A DNA stretch of 64,000 bases from Rhodoferax sediminis. GTDB lineage: Bacteria > Pseudomonadota > Gammaproteobacteria > Burkholderiales > Burkholderiaceae_C. The translations under genes and the position numbers were made by a program. The stretch spans positions 1,315,001 to 1,379,000 of the forward strand of contig NZ_CP035503.1 in the NCBI RefSeq assembly GCF_006970865.1, read 5' to 3'. Every line of letters starts with the position of its first letter. Position 1 is the first letter of the stretch. This document shows, piece after piece, positions 9,498 through 18,689 of the stretch. Below the pieces are notes generated by a model. It did no database searches, was not told where the DNA came from, and was given only the letters and a program-made list of their open reading frames with translations.

Positions 9498-9761
9498 CTC
9501 GACTCTCCTTGCCTGCATTGAAACACTCAGCAAGGGATACGTTTGTCGAGGGTAAGGTCACTTCTTGATTTCGCTCAAGGCGTTGCCCATTTGATGACAC
9601 AGAATATGCAGCAGGGCGATTAGGGTGTGCGTAAAAAAGAATGCGATGACCTTCCATGATTTCCGGTTCCGAGAGGTTCTGTTTGGCCAATTTTGAATCC
9701 TTCGTATTCATACTCCAAAGATGCTTCTGCCCTACTTACCGACCATCAGCGTTGCACAGTC
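9498..9761. other. Non-coding stretch between IS remnant and gene scar
   Basis: No convincing gene was found. The base composition is lower in GC than the flanks. Short open frames on both strands have no recognisable motif. It may contain further IS debris. Confidence 0.4.
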
Positions 9762-9893
9762 AGCTGGCACGCCTCATGCCGGGGGCTTTCGCCCGCATCG
9801 CTGGGAAGCGCCTACACGGACTGGCTCGTTCATCTGGCGATATCACCCGGCGAGCCACAGGAGCTGGTGGCCAAGGCGGCGCGCAGGCGGCCG
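9762..9893 (+). pseudogene. Possible fragment of a PHA synthase-like (PhaC-type) gene
   Basis: One frame reads GLSPASLGSAYTDWLVHLAI followed by SPGEPQELVAKAAR, which resembles an N-terminal segment remembered from PhaC-like polymerases (SPAxLxLAYxDWxxHLAxSPGKQxEL). No start or catalytic lipase-box is present, and the frame then degenerates until the efflux operon starts at 10013. The match is from memory and short, so the call is tentative. Confidence 0.35.
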
Positions 9894-10012
9894 GCATCGT
9901 CATGGGCGCGCGTGCCGGTTGTGCTGACCAGCCGCCCCGATTCGGCCCATTCGCGCATTGCCTCCTGCGCCATCGCGCTGCTGCTTATCAAGCATCATTT
10001 CAGGGAGTTGAC

Positions 10013-11470
10013 ATGAACGCGGCCCACGCACGCTGGCCCACTCTGGCCGCAGCCTCCCTGCTGATGGGCGGCTGCGCTTCGATGGCTCCGCCCTACGAAG
10101 CCCCCGCACTTGCGCTGGCACCGAGTTATGCGGCCGATGCTTCGCAAACGGGGCCGAACGCTGCTGCCACGGGCTGGCGCGACTACTTCACTGACCAGCG
10201 CCTGCAGGCGCTGATTGCGCAGGCGCTGGAGAACAACCGAGATCTGCGCGCCACGGCGCTGCGTGTGGACGAAGCCCGCGCCGCGTACGGTATTCAGCGC
10301 GCCGAGCAGTTTCCTGCCATAGGTGCGCAGGCGGGCATGGACCGGTCGCGCACCCCCGCCGACCTGAGCATCACCGGCCAGCCCCAGCTGGGCAGCCAAT
10401 ACCAGGTTGCCTTGGGGCTGGCCAGCTGGGAGATCGACTTTTGGGGCCGCGTGCGCAGCCTGCGCGATGCAGCGCTGGAGAGCTACCTGGCCACCGATGC
10501 GGCGCGACGCGCGGTGACCGTGGGCCTGATCGCCCAGGTGGCCAACAGCGACTTGGCGCTGCGCGAACTCGACGAGCGCCTGGCGCTGGCGCACCAGACC
10601 ATCGCCAGCCGCCAGGAAAGCCTGCGCATCTTCACCCGCCGCGTAGCGGTCGGCTCTGCCTCGCGCCTGAGCCTGACCGAGATGCAGACGCTGCTGACCC
10701 AGGCCCAGGCCCTGAGCGCACAGCTGGAGCAGGCGCGTGCGCAGCAGGCCCATGCACTGGCGCTGCTGGTCGGTGCCCCGGTGGATCTGACGCCCGCTGC
10801 CAGCCGGCTGGATGCACTGCAGATGCCGGAGCTGAGGGCCGGTCTGCCGTCTGACCTGTTGACCCAGCGCCCCGACATTGTGGCCGCCGAGCATCAACTG
10901 AAGGCCGCCCACGCCCAGATTGGCGCCGCGCGCGCAGCGTTTTTCCCGCGCATCGCGCTAACCGGCTTGCTGGGAACCGCCAGTACCGAGCTGGGTGGCC
11001 TGTTCGACGGCGGCAGCCAGATATGGGTACTCTCACCCATCATTTCGCTGCCACTTTTCGACGGCGGCCGGCGCGACAACAACCTCAGCTTGGCCGAGGC
11101 GCGCAGCAATATCGCAGTGGCGAACTACGAAAAAACCGTGCAGGGTGCCTTCCGCGATGTGGCGGACGCACTCGCAGCGCGCCAGTGGCTGGACCGCCAG
11201 CTTTCCCTGGGGCGAGACGCCCTTGCAACACAGGCTGAACGGGCGCGGCTCTCCCAACTGCGCTATGACAACGGCGCGGCTGCCTTCCTGGAGGTGCTGG
11301 ACGCCCAGCGCGACCTGCTGGTCGCAGAGCAGCAGGTGGTGCAGCTGCGCCGCGCCTTGCTGTCCAGCCAGGTCGGCCTGTATGCGGCCCTGGGCGGTGG
11401 CTCGCTCACAGGGCTCGCCGACGCCCCATCTGCCGCACCCGCCCCCCTGAACTCGACCGACGTCCCATGA
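10013..11470 (+). CDS. Outer-membrane efflux lipoprotein, NodT/TolC family
   Basis: 485 aa from the ATG at 10013, which has an RBS (CAGGGAG) and gives a signal peptide with lipobox MGGCAS. The two repeated OEP domains are visible as WRDYFTDQRLQALIAQALENN (about 50-70) and DLLTQRPDIVAAEHQL (about 280-295). It forms the outer-membrane duct of a tripartite exporter. It overlaps the HlyD adaptor gene by 4 nt (ATGA), so it is the first gene of a four-gene coupled operon. This is an unusual feature, since the RbbA-type exporters I know lack a dedicated outer-membrane gene. Confidence 0.93.
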   Translation: MNAAHARWPTLAAASLLMGGCASMAPPYEAPALALAPSYAADASQTGPNAAATGWRDYFTDQRLQALIAQALENNRDLRATALRVDEARAAYGIQRAEQFPAIGAQAGMDRSRTPADLSITGQPQLGSQYQVALGLASWEIDFWGRVRSLRDAALESYLATDAARRAVTVGLIAQVANSDLALRELDERLALAHQTIASRQESLRIFTRRVAVGSASRLSLTEMQTLLTQAQALSAQLEQARAQQAHALALLVGAPVDLTPAASRLDALQMPELRAGLPSDLLTQRPDIVAAEHQLKAAHAQIGAARAAFFPRIALTGLLGTASTELGGLFDGGSQIWVLSPIISLPLFDGGRRDNNLSLAEARSNIAVANYEKTVQGAFRDVADALAARQWLDRQLSLGRDALATQAERARLSQLRYDNGAAAFLEVLDAQRDLLVAEQQVVQLRRALLSSQVGLYAALGGGSLTGLADAPSAAPAPLNSTDVP

Positions 11471-12540
11471 ACACCTCTTTCAAAAGACGTTTGATTCCCC
11501 TCGTCTTCGTTGCCGCTGTACTGGCCGGCGGCGCTTACCTCTGGACGCGACTGCGCGACCACGAGGCCAACGATGCCCTGGCCAGCGGCAATGGCCGCAT
11601 CGAAGCCACCGAGATCGACGTGGCAGCCAGGCTCGGCGGACGCGTCCAGGATATCCTGGTCAAGGAAGGCGACTTCGTCACCGCCGGCCAGTTGCTGGCC
11701 CGCATGCAGATTGACACGCTCGAAGCATCGCGCGACGAAGCCAAGGCCCGCCAGCAGCAGGCCGTGGCGGCGATTGCCAGCGCTGAAGCCCAAGTGGCCG
11801 TGCGCGAGAGCGACACGCAGGCGGCCTTGGCCCTGGTGGCGCAGCGCCAGAGCGAGCTCGACGCCGCCCAGCGGCGCCTGGCGCGCTCACAGACGCTGGC
11901 CCGCGAAGGCGCCTCGTCGGAACAGGAGCTGGACGATGACCGTGCCCGCGAGCGCAGCGTGCAGGCTGCGCTGGTGGCGGCCAAGGCCCAGGTCAACGCG
12001 GCGCAGGCCGCCATCACCGCCGCGCGCACCCAGGTGACGGGGGCGCGTGCAGCGGTGACCGCTGCAGAGGCCACGGTAGCCCGCATCCAGGCCGACATCA
12101 ACGACAGCGCGCTCACCGCGCCCCGCAGCGGCCGCGTGCAATACCGCATTGCCCAACCCGGCGAAGTGGTAGCCGGCGGCGGCAAGTTGCTGAACCTGGT
12201 GGACCTGTCCGATGTGTACATGACCTTCTTCCTGCCCGAGACCGTGGCGGGCAAGGTGGCGCTGGGCAGCGAGGTGCGCATCGTGCTTGACGCGGCACCG
12301 CAGTATGTCATTCCGGCCAGGGTCTCGTTTGTCGCCAGCACCGCGCAGTTCACGCCCAAGACGGTGGAAACCGCCAGCGAGCGGCAAAAGCTGATGTTCC
12401 GCGTCAAGGCAAAAATCGACCCTGAGTTGCTGCAAAAGCACCTGAACCAGGTCAAGACAGGTTTGCCCGGCGTGGCATGGGTGAAGGTTGACGCGAAGGC
12501 CGACTGGCCTGCCGCACTGGCGCTGAAGGTCGCGCCGTGA
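11467..12540 (+). CDS. yhiI: HlyD-family periplasmic adaptor (YhiI-like)
   Basis: 357 aa. There is one N-terminal membrane anchor (about 7-25), then a biotinyl-lipoyl half-motif ([20 protein letters not shown]), a long Ala/Gln-rich alpha-helical hairpin (about 75-200), and the second lipoyl half ([20 protein letters not shown]) leading into a beta-barrel. It bridges the inner-membrane ABC exporter and the outer-membrane duct. The stop/start overlap with the next gene is GTGA, with a GTG start for the ATPase. The symbol follows the E. coli yhiI-rbbA-yhhJ arrangement. Confidence 0.88.
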   Translation: MNTSFKRRLIPLVFVAAVLAGGAYLWTRLRDHEANDALASGNGRIEATEIDVAARLGGRVQDILVKEGDFVTAGQLLARMQIDTLEASRDEAKARQQQAVAAIASAEAQVAVRESDTQAALALVAQRQSELDAAQRRLARSQTLAREGASSEQELDDDRARERSVQAALVAAKAQVNAAQAAITAARTQVTGARAAVTAAEATVARIQADINDSALTAPRSGRVQYRIAQPGEVVAGGGKLLNLVDLSDVYMTFFLPETVAGKVALGSEVRIVLDAAPQYVIPARVSFVASTAQFTPKTVETASERQKLMFRVKAKIDPELLQKHLNQVKTGLPGVAWVKVDAKADWPAALALKVAP

Positions 12541-15299
12541 CCGAGGCCAGCGCCGCGCCTGCGGTCGTGCGTTTGCGCGACGTGGGGCTGCGCTATGGGC
12601 CAACCACGGCGCTCGATAACGTCACGCTGGAGCTGCCTGCCGGCCGCATGGTCGGCCTGATCGGGCCGGACGGCGTCGGCAAGTCCAGTCTGCTGGCGCT
12701 GGCCTCCGGCGTGCGTGCACTGCAGCAGGGTCGGGTTGAGGTGCTGGGCGGCGACATGGCCCTGGTGCGCCACCGGCAGGCGGTCTGCCCGCGCATTGCC
12801 TACATGCCGCAGGGTCTGGGGAAAAACCTGTACCCCACGCTGTCGGTCGAAGAGAACCTGCAGTTTTTCGCCCGTCTGTTCGGGCACGACAGCGCAGAGC
12901 GCCGCCGCCGCATCGACGAACTGACGCGCAGCACCGGACTGTTCCCCTTCCTGAGTCGTCCGGTGAGCAAGCTCTCGGGCGGCATGAAGCAAAAGCTCGG
13001 CCTGTGCTGCGCGCTGATCCACGACCCGGATCTGCTGATCCTGGACGAGCCGACCACCGGCGTGGACCCGCTGGCGCGCGACCAGTTCTGGGGCATGATT
13101 GCCGGCATTCGTCGCCGCCGGCCCGGCATGAGCGTGATCGTGGCCACTGCCTACATGGAAGAGGCGCAGCACTTCGACTGGTTGGTGGCGATGGACGGCG
13201 GACGTGTGCTGGCCACCGGCACGCCGGGCGAACTGCTGGCGCACACCGGTTGCGCCTCCCTGGAGGCTGCTTTCATTGCACTCCTTCCTGAAGAAAAACG
13301 CAGTGGCCACCGCGCCGTGGAAATTCCACCTTTGGACACGAACAGTCAAGACGACATCGCCATTGAAGCCCAGGGGCTGACCATGCGTTTTGGCGACTTT
13401 GTGGCGGTCGACCAGGTGAGCTTCCGGATCCGACGCGGCGAGATTTTTGGTTTCCTCGGCTCGAATGGCTGCGGCAAGTCCACCACCATGAAGATGCTGA
13501 CCGGGCTGCTGCCAGCCTCAGAAGGCGAGGCCCGGCTGTTCGGCATGGTGGTGGACCCGAAGGACATGAGCACGCGCCGCCGCGTGGGCTACATGTCCCA
13601 GTCCTTCTCGCTCTACGGTGAGCTCACGGTGCAGCAAAACCTGGTGCTGCATGCCCGGCTGTTTCATGTGCCCGAGGCCGAGGTCCAGGCGCGCGCGGCC
13701 CAAATGGTGGAGCGCTTTGGCCTGAAGGAAGAGCGGGGCATGCTGCCCGAGAAGCTGCCGCTGGGCCTGCGCCAGCGCCTGTCGCTGGCCGTGGCCATGG
13801 TGCACAAGCCCGAACTGCTCATCCTGGACGAGCCGACTTCCGGCGTGGACCCGATTGCCCGGGACAGCTTCTGGCGCCTGATGATCGAACTGGCGCGGCG
13901 CGACAAGGTCACCATCTTCATCTCCACCCACTTCATGAATGAGGCCGAGCGTTGCGACCGCATCTCGCTCATGCACGCTGGCCGGGTGCTGGACAGCGAC
14001 ACCCCCGCCGCCCTGGTGACCAAGCGCAAGGCAGCCACGCTGGAAGAGGCCTTCATCGGCTACCTGCTGGAGGCCAGCGGGGGAGAATCGCAGGCCCCGG
14101 CAACGCCCACTGCAGCGACCGGGCCGGCACCGGCTTTGGAAGCGCCCCGGCCCCTGGGCCTGGCCCGGCGTTTGCAGCGCAGCCTGTCCCGCGTCTATAG
14201 CTACCTGTGGCGCGAGACGCTTGAACTCCAGCGCGACCCTGTGCGCGGCGCGCTGGCCCTGCTCGGCTCCTTGCTGCTGATGTTTGTGATCGGCTACGGC
14301 ATCAATATGGACGTGGAGAACCTGCGCTACGCCGTGCTGGACCGTGACCAGACCGCGTTGAGCCAGAACTACACCCTCAACCTGGCGGGCTCGCGCTACT
14401 TCAAAGAGCGCCCGCCCATCGCCGATTACGCAGAACTCGACCGGCGCATGCGCAATGGCGAGTTGTCGCTGGCCCTGGAGATTCCAGCAGGCTTCGCGCG
14501 CGATGTGGCGCGCGGCCAACCGGTGCAGATCGGCGCCTGGATCGATGGCGCCATGCCCCAGCGCGCCGAGACCGTGAACGGCTATGTGCAGGGCATGCAC
14601 CAGCAGTGGTTTGCGGCGCGGCTGCATGAGAGCACCGGCGTGCAGCTGGCCAGCACGAGCAGCGTGGAAACGCGCTTTCGCTACAACCCCGATGTAAAAA
14701 GCCTGCCCGCCATGGTGCCGGCGGTGATTCCCATGCTGCTGCTCATGCTGCCGGCCATGCTGACCGCCCTGGCGGTGGTCCGTGAAAAAGAACTGGGCTC
14801 CATCATCAACCTGTACGTCACGCCCACGACGCGGACCGAGTTCCTGCTGGGCAAACAACTGCCCTATGTGGCGCTGGCCATGCTCAACTTCGTACTCATG
14901 TGCCTGGCCGCCGTGACGGTACTTGGCGTTCCCATCACCGGCAGCTTCTGGACGCTGGCGCTGGCAGCATTGCTGTTCAGCCTTTGCTCCACCGGCATGG
15001 GGCTGCTGGCATCCACCGTCACGCGCAGCCAGATCGCCGCCATGTTCTTTGCCATGCTAGGCACGATGCTGCCGGCGGTGCAGTTTGCAGGCCTGATCAA
15101 CCCGGTGTCCTCGCTCGAAGGCAGCGGCCGCCTGATCGGCCAGATCTACCCCGCCACTTATATGTTTAACATCAGCCGGGGAGTGTTCAGCAAGGCGCTC
15201 AGTTTTGCCGACCTGCATACCGCTTTCTGGCCTTTGCTTATCGCCGTGCCGGTGATTCTGGGCGCCGCCGTCGCGCTGCTAAAAAAGCAGGGGGCTTGA
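12537..15299 (+). CDS. rbbA: RbbA-like double ABC ATPase fused to ABC-2 permease
   Basis: 920 aa, close to the length I recall for E. coli RbbA (about 910). There are two ABC domains: Walker A GPDGVGKS at 43-50 with signature LSGGMKQKL, and Walker A GSNGCGKS at 308-315 with the divergent signature LPLGLRQRL. Both have LLILDEPT Walker B motifs. From about residue 550 the protein turns into an ABC-2 type membrane domain with a large periplasmic loop and five or six C-terminal helices. RbbA was first described as a ribosome-associated ATPase, but the operon context here fits an exporter. GTG start, overlapping the adaptor stop. Confidence 0.9.
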   Translation: MTEASAAPAVVRLRDVGLRYGPTTALDNVTLELPAGRMVGLIGPDGVGKSSLLALASGVRALQQGRVEVLGGDMALVRHRQAVCPRIAYMPQGLGKNLYPTLSVEENLQFFARLFGHDSAERRRRIDELTRSTGLFPFLSRPVSKLSGGMKQKLGLCCALIHDPDLLILDEPTTGVDPLARDQFWGMIAGIRRRRPGMSVIVATAYMEEAQHFDWLVAMDGGRVLATGTPGELLAHTGCASLEAAFIALLPEEKRSGHRAVEIPPLDTNSQDDIAIEAQGLTMRFGDFVAVDQVSFRIRRGEIFGFLGSNGCGKSTTMKMLTGLLPASEGEARLFGMVVDPKDMSTRRRVGYMSQSFSLYGELTVQQNLVLHARLFHVPEAEVQARAAQMVERFGLKEERGMLPEKLPLGLRQRLSLAVAMVHKPELLILDEPTSGVDPIARDSFWRLMIELARRDKVTIFISTHFMNEAERCDRISLMHAGRVLDSDTPAALVTKRKAATLEEAFIGYLLEASGGESQAPATPTAATGPAPALEAPRPLGLARRLQRSLSRVYSYLWRETLELQRDPVRGALALLGSLLLMFVIGYGINMDVENLRYAVLDRDQTALSQNYTLNLAGSRYFKERPPIADYAELDRRMRNGELSLALEIPAGFARDVARGQPVQIGAWIDGAMPQRAETVNGYVQGMHQQWFAARLHESTGVQLASTSSVETRFRYNPDVKSLPAMVPAVIPMLLLMLPAMLTALAVVREKELGSIINLYVTPTTRTEFLLGKQLPYVALAMLNFVLMCLAAVTVLGVPITGSFWTLALAALLFSLCSTGMGLLASTVTRSQIAAMFFAMLGTMLPAVQFAGLINPVSSLEGSGRLIGQIYPATYMFNISRGVFSKALSFADLHTAFWPLLIAVPVILGAAVALLKKQGA

Positions 15300-15300
15300 G

Positions 15301-16428
15301 ATGCGACGTCACCTGGCCAACATCTACCGCCTGGGCATCAAGGAGTTGTGGAGCCTGTGGCGCGACCCGATGATGCTGGTGCTCATTGTGTACGCCTTCA
15401 CGCTGGGGATTTATGTCGCCGGCACGGCCATGCCCGAAACGCTGCACCGGGCCCCGATTGCCATAGTGGACGAGGACGATTCGGCCTTGTCGAGCCGCAT
15501 CATCTCAGCGTTTTACCCGCCCCAGTTCACCTGGCCCGTGCGTATCAGTAATGCCCAGGTCGATCCCGGACTGGACTCGGGTCAATTTACCTTTGTCCTG
15601 GTCATTCCGCCCAACTTCCAGAGCGACGTGCTGTCCGGCAAATCGCCACAGCTGCAGCTCAACATCGACGCTACGCGCATGAGCCAGGCCTTTGCGGGCA
15701 ACGGCGCCATCCAGCAGATCGCGATGGGCGAGGTCAACGAGTTTGTCCAGCATTATCGGGGCACCGCCACCATGCCGGTGGAACTGGCCACGCGCATGCG
15801 CTTCAATCCGGCGTTGCAGCCCTCGTGGTTCGGATCCCTGATGGAGGTGGTCAACAACATCACCATGCTGTCCGTTATCCTGACGGGGGCAGCGCTGATA
15901 CGCGAGCGCGAGCACGGCACCATCGAGCACTTGCTGGTGATGCCGGTTACGCCAACCGAAATCATGCTGGCCAAGGTCTGGTCCATGGCACTTGTGGTGT
16001 TGCTGGCCGCCATGGTGTCCCTCACCCTGGTTATAGAGGGCGTGCTGCGTGTGCCCATTGAAGGCTCCATCGGGCTATTTTTGACCGGGGCCAGCCTGCA
16101 CCTTTTCGCCACCACGTCCATGGGCATCTTCATGGCTACGCTGGCACGCAGCATGCCGCAGTTCGGCCTGCTGATGATGCTGACCATGATGCCGCTGGAA
16201 ATGCTCTCTGGCGGCATGACCCCGCGCGAGAGCATGCCGGCCTGGGTACAGCAGGTCATGTCGATCGCGCCCACTACCCATTTCACCGAGCTGAGCCAGG
16301 CCATCCTCTTCCGTGGCGCAGGGATAGGCGTGGTGTGGCAGTCTTTCGCCGCTCTACTGGTGATCGGCTCGGTGCTCTTTGCACTGTCGCTGGCACGTTT
16401 TCGCAAAACCATCGGGCAGATGGCCTGA
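15301..16428 (+). CDS. yhhJ: ABC-2 type permease (YhhJ-like)
   Basis: 375 aa, 1 bp after the ATPase stop. One N-terminal membrane helix (LVLIVYAFTLGIYVAGTAMP), a long extracytoplasmic domain, then five C-terminal helices with the ABC-2 signature region (LIREREHGTIEHLLVMPVTP). It pairs with the membrane half of the RbbA-like protein to form the inner-membrane exporter. It is the last intact gene of the operon, and gene scars follow directly. Confidence 0.9.
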   Translation: MRRHLANIYRLGIKELWSLWRDPMMLVLIVYAFTLGIYVAGTAMPETLHRAPIAIVDEDDSALSSRIISAFYPPQFTWPVRISNAQVDPGLDSGQFTFVLVIPPNFQSDVLSGKSPQLQLNIDATRMSQAFAGNGAIQQIAMGEVNEFVQHYRGTATMPVELATRMRFNPALQPSWFGSLMEVVNNITMLSVILTGAALIREREHGTIEHLLVMPVTPTEIMLAKVWSMALVVLLAAMVSLTLVIEGVLRVPIEGSIGLFLTGASLHLFATTSMGIFMATLARSMPQFGLLMMLTMMPLEMLSGGMTPRESMPAWVQQVMSIAPTTHFTELSQAILFRGAGIGVVWQSFAALLVIGSVLFALSLARFRKTIGQMA

Positions 16429-16465
16429 ATGGACTGGCACCGTCACACACATCAAGGAGCTTTCC

Positions 16466-16539
16466 GTGAACATCGCCCCTGCCCAGCGCAAGGAACTGGC
16501 ATGAGCGAAGCGCTGCTGGTCATCAACTCGGGCTCGTCC
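16466..16539 (+). pseudogene. Gene scar: 12-codon remnant overlapping an acetate kinase N-terminus
   Basis: A GTG with RBS AAGGAG starts a 12-codon reading (NIAPAQRKELA) whose TGA overlaps the ATG at 16501. From there MSEALLVINSGSS matches the phosphate-binding N-terminus of acetate kinase (xVINSGSSSxKF). After 13 codons the similarity stops and another gene's sequence continues in frame. The 4-nt overlap is what intact genes in an operon would show, so this is probably the edge of a deletion. Confidence 0.65.
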
Positions 16540-16680
16540 AGGGCCAACTGCAACCCCACGGCACGGTGGGTCTAATTCAATCTGGAGCTGGCCAAGAAGT
16601 CCACGCAATGCTTGGAGTACATCGCGGTGCATGCGCTGGTACGCTTGAAGAAAAGGGGAACTGACCATGACAGCCAATTC
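16540..16680 (+). pseudogene. Degenerate DUF45/YgjP-type metalloprotease fragment
   Basis: In frame with the acetate kinase remnant, the reading gives ANCNPTARWV, a stop, then FNLELAKKSTQCLEYIAVHA. This resembles the SprT/DUF45 family stretch (RWGSCNP...NLELAKKPxxCLEYIVVHEMVHL). The zinc motif HExxH has become HALVRL and there is an internal stop, so it cannot be active. It runs into the att copy at 16691. Confidence 0.6.
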
Positions 16681-16690
16681 CCCTCTATAG

Positions 16691-16739
16691 CAAGTGGTGG
16701 GTTCTGAGAGATTCGAACTCTCGACCTACGAATTAAGAG
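16691..16739. repeat. Distal attachment-site copy (att, copy B)
   Basis: Identical to 22277-22316 over the first 40 bp, then one mismatch (A instead of G at 16731) and 8 more identical bases. It covers the tRNA-Lys acceptor 3' strand, T arm and the 3' side of the anticodon stem-loop, but no rest of a tRNA follows, so it is the duplicated end and not a gene. Confidence 0.92.
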
Positions 16740-16783
16740 CGGGTTAAAATCCTTATTTATCAATAACTTAGGCCCGTCTTTGC

Positions 16784-16800
16784 TCGTCACGTTTCGTCAG
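16784..16800. repeat. Candidate integrase arm-type site, left end
   Basis: TCGTCACGTTTCGTCA lies about 45 bp inside the left att copy. An almost identical TCGTCACGTTTTCGTCA, in the same orientation, lies about 43 bp inside the right att copy. Paired inner repeats at similar distance are what arm-type integrase or Xis sites look like. Confidence 0.5.
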
Positions 16801-16830
16801 AGTTCGCCAAAACTGTCACGCGTATCAGGA

Positions 16831-17910
16831 TCACAATATTGGGATCGCGGGGATCTCTAGGAAGGTTGAGAGTATCTTTACCCGCTCTCTTATGTTGGAA
16901 GCATCGTTCGTGCCTTGCTGAGTTAGGCGATCATATTCGAGCAGTTCAAAGCTTGCATTGCCGTAGTTCTCCTCCGCCGTAACTCGGTTATCTCTTACTA
17001 AGTCGCGGAATTCAAGGAGCTTTTTTCGACTCATTTTGAAACTCTCTCTAGATGCCTTAGCGCTCTTTGCTACGATGTAATAAACCGTCATGTTACCCTG
17101 AGCTCGTAGTAGCTCGTCCCGCTCAACAAATACCGAATTCATTTGATCGAGTACTGATATCACGCGGTTAGCAAGCGCAGAGACTTCTCCTGTAGGGGCA
17201 TCGTGATAATTCCGTGCCATTGCGTCAAGATACTCCTTTTTTGTGTCAATAATCTTGCCCATCGTTGCTAGATTTTCCTCAACTAGCAGCATTCGTGCAG
17301 CGGACTCACGATGCTGGAAACGCCTATTCCCGAATGCAACGCAGCGATTAAAAAACTCGTGAGATGCCACATCTCTGATAGCTGCCACCATTGCTCCACC
17401 AATCGAGTTTCTCTTTTCGGCAGCATTCAGGGGGACTGCTTCATTCAACCGGGAGAACATGTCCTCGATGAGTTCCTGATCGTCTGTTTGCACGCCGATG
17501 ACGGGTAGTACAAACGAATCAAACTTGATTTTGAGTTTTGGGTAATTCGTTGCGATGTCGGCGTAACCGAAGCTTCTGAGAACCAGACCTTCATCATCCT
17601 GATACACGAAATCGTCGGCAAGAGTAAACTTGCCTTCAATGAAGGTCCATATCGTCTCTAGACGTTGACGCCCATCAATGACAGCGTACGCATAGCCGGA
17701 ACTCTTTTTTTCTTCTCGCGAGAAAGAGTGCAGATAAATCTTGGGTATGTCGTAGTCGTTGAGTATGGAGTCGATCAAGAGCTGTTTCTTCTCAAGTGTC
17801 CAGATGCCACCCATGCGTTGATAGTCTGGATCAAGGAGAATTTCGTCTTTCTCAGAATACAGACGCATGATTGTGCTGTGCTGCACGGGGAAAGTCTCGA
17901 TATAGCTCAT
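16831..17910 (-). CDS. DUF262 (GmrSD N-terminal-like / ParB-fold) protein
   Basis: 359 aa. The DUF262 hallmarks are clear: DPDYQRMGGIW (27-37), VIDGRQRLETI (78-88, the D-G-Q/R-Q-R motif) and FSRLNEAVPLNAAEKRNS (153-170). In GmrSD-type IV restriction proteins this ParB/sulfiredoxin-like domain hydrolyses nucleotides to drive a C-terminal HNH (DUF1524) nuclease. Here no HNH is visible. The C-terminal 180 residues are helical and unfamiliar, so any effector must be elsewhere. It overlaps the FRG gene by 4 nt, and codon and base use are AT-richer than the chromosome, indicating recent transfer. Confidence 0.85.
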   Translation of the reverse strand: MSYIETFPVQHSTIMRLYSEKDEILLDPDYQRMGGIWTLEKKQLLIDSILNDYDIPKIYLHSFSREEKKSSGYAYAVIDGRQRLETIWTFIEGKFTLADDFVYQDDEGLVLRSFGYADIATNYPKLKIKFDSFVLPVIGVQTDDQELIEDMFSRLNEAVPLNAAEKRNSIGGAMVAAIRDVASHEFFNRCVAFGNRRFQHRESAARMLLVEENLATMGKIIDTKKEYLDAMARNYHDAPTGEVSALANRVISVLDQMNSVFVERDELLRAQGNMTVYYIVAKSAKASRESFKMSRKKLLEFRDLVRDNRVTAEENYGNASFELLEYDRLTQQGTNDASNIRERVKILSTFLEIPAIPIL

Positions 17911-18650
17911 GCCAAACCTTTATAGATGTTTGCCCCAATACTTGCTAGTTCTGGAAACATAGAAAACTTCGAGACACCAAGGAGGCGTAGTTGCTCGAGC
18001 ATATTGGCTCGGCTAGCAGCTGGGATGATGTATTTCACGACGTGTGACTGATCACCGATTTCCTCAATTGGCTTATTATCTAAGTGATGTATTGTAAATA
18101 CGCCGAGTTGCGCTTGAATTCGTGCGTTATTGCGAGTTGCTATTGTAGCCAGGGGTAGCAGTTTTACTCGACGCTCTTGACTTAGGCGTTCAATGGAATA
18201 ATTCTGAAGTTCATCATCGTCAAAAGAGGGAATAAAAAATTCTTCATCCGCAATAATGTTAGCGTTCTTGTTGAGTTCGCTAGGCCTCAAACACCATACC
18301 GCTGCATCATGTCCATTGTGATTCTCCGATGCTTCGATAGCGAAATAAAGAGCGACAAGCGGGCTCTCGCTCCAGTCCAACAGTCGGGTAGGTAAGCCGT
18401 AATGTTGCATTAAGAAAAGCCAATCAAATGAGTCTTTCGGATCTCGATCCAATAGCATCGCGGCGCTCTGCTTAAATCGCTTCATAAGAGTTGATTCGGA
18501 AACACCACCATTCAAGCGAAGGTAACCCGGCAATAGGTGCCAGTCTTTCCGTGCCTGCCCCCTATACCAAACGGAACCGCTGTATTCTGTCTGGTCCGCC
18601 TGGAGCGCCTGTATAAGCCCCTCGACGTTATCGATAGTCTTTTCTTTCAC
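17907..18650 (-). CDS. FRG-domain protein
   Basis: 247 aa. The FRG domain is recognisable from WYRGQARKDWHLLPGYLR (28-45), where the aromatic-Arg-Gly that names the family sits, and QHYGLPTRLLDWSESPLVA (82-100) followed by LYFAIE. The molecular function of FRG domains is not established as far as I know. They are often found in accessory, defence-like loci. No signal peptide or membrane segment was seen. It is the first gene of a two-gene operon with the DUF262 gene (4-nt overlap). Its start is only 39 bp from the divergent gene at 18690. Confidence 0.85.
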   Translation of the reverse strand: MKEKTIDNVEGLIQALQADQTEYSGSVWYRGQARKDWHLLPGYLRLNGGVSESTLMKRFKQSAAMLLDRDPKDSFDWLFLMQHYGLPTRLLDWSESPLVALYFAIEASENHNGHDAAVWCLRPSELNKNANIIADEEFFIPSFDDDELQNYSIERLSQERRVKLLPLATIATRNNARIQAQLGVFTIHHLDNKPIEEIGDQSHVVKYIIPAASRANMLEQLRLLGVSKFSMFPELASIGANIYKGLA

Positions 18651-18689
18651 TTAGCCCCCCAAAACGATGGCGAAAAATTTAGGCCCATT

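Noticed and set aside
11535..13349. 604-codon antisense frame across the HlyD and RbbA-like genes
   Set aside because: Same reason: Ser/Ala/Arg-rich shadow of coupled plus-strand genes.
16691..16760. A second tRNA-Lys gene at the left att copy
   Set aside because: Only the 3' half is present; beyond the anticodon loop the sequence departs completely from a tRNA.
18537..18689. 51-codon upstream extension of the unknown element gene
   Set aside because: It would overlap the FRG gene's start on the other strand and looks like shadow coding.
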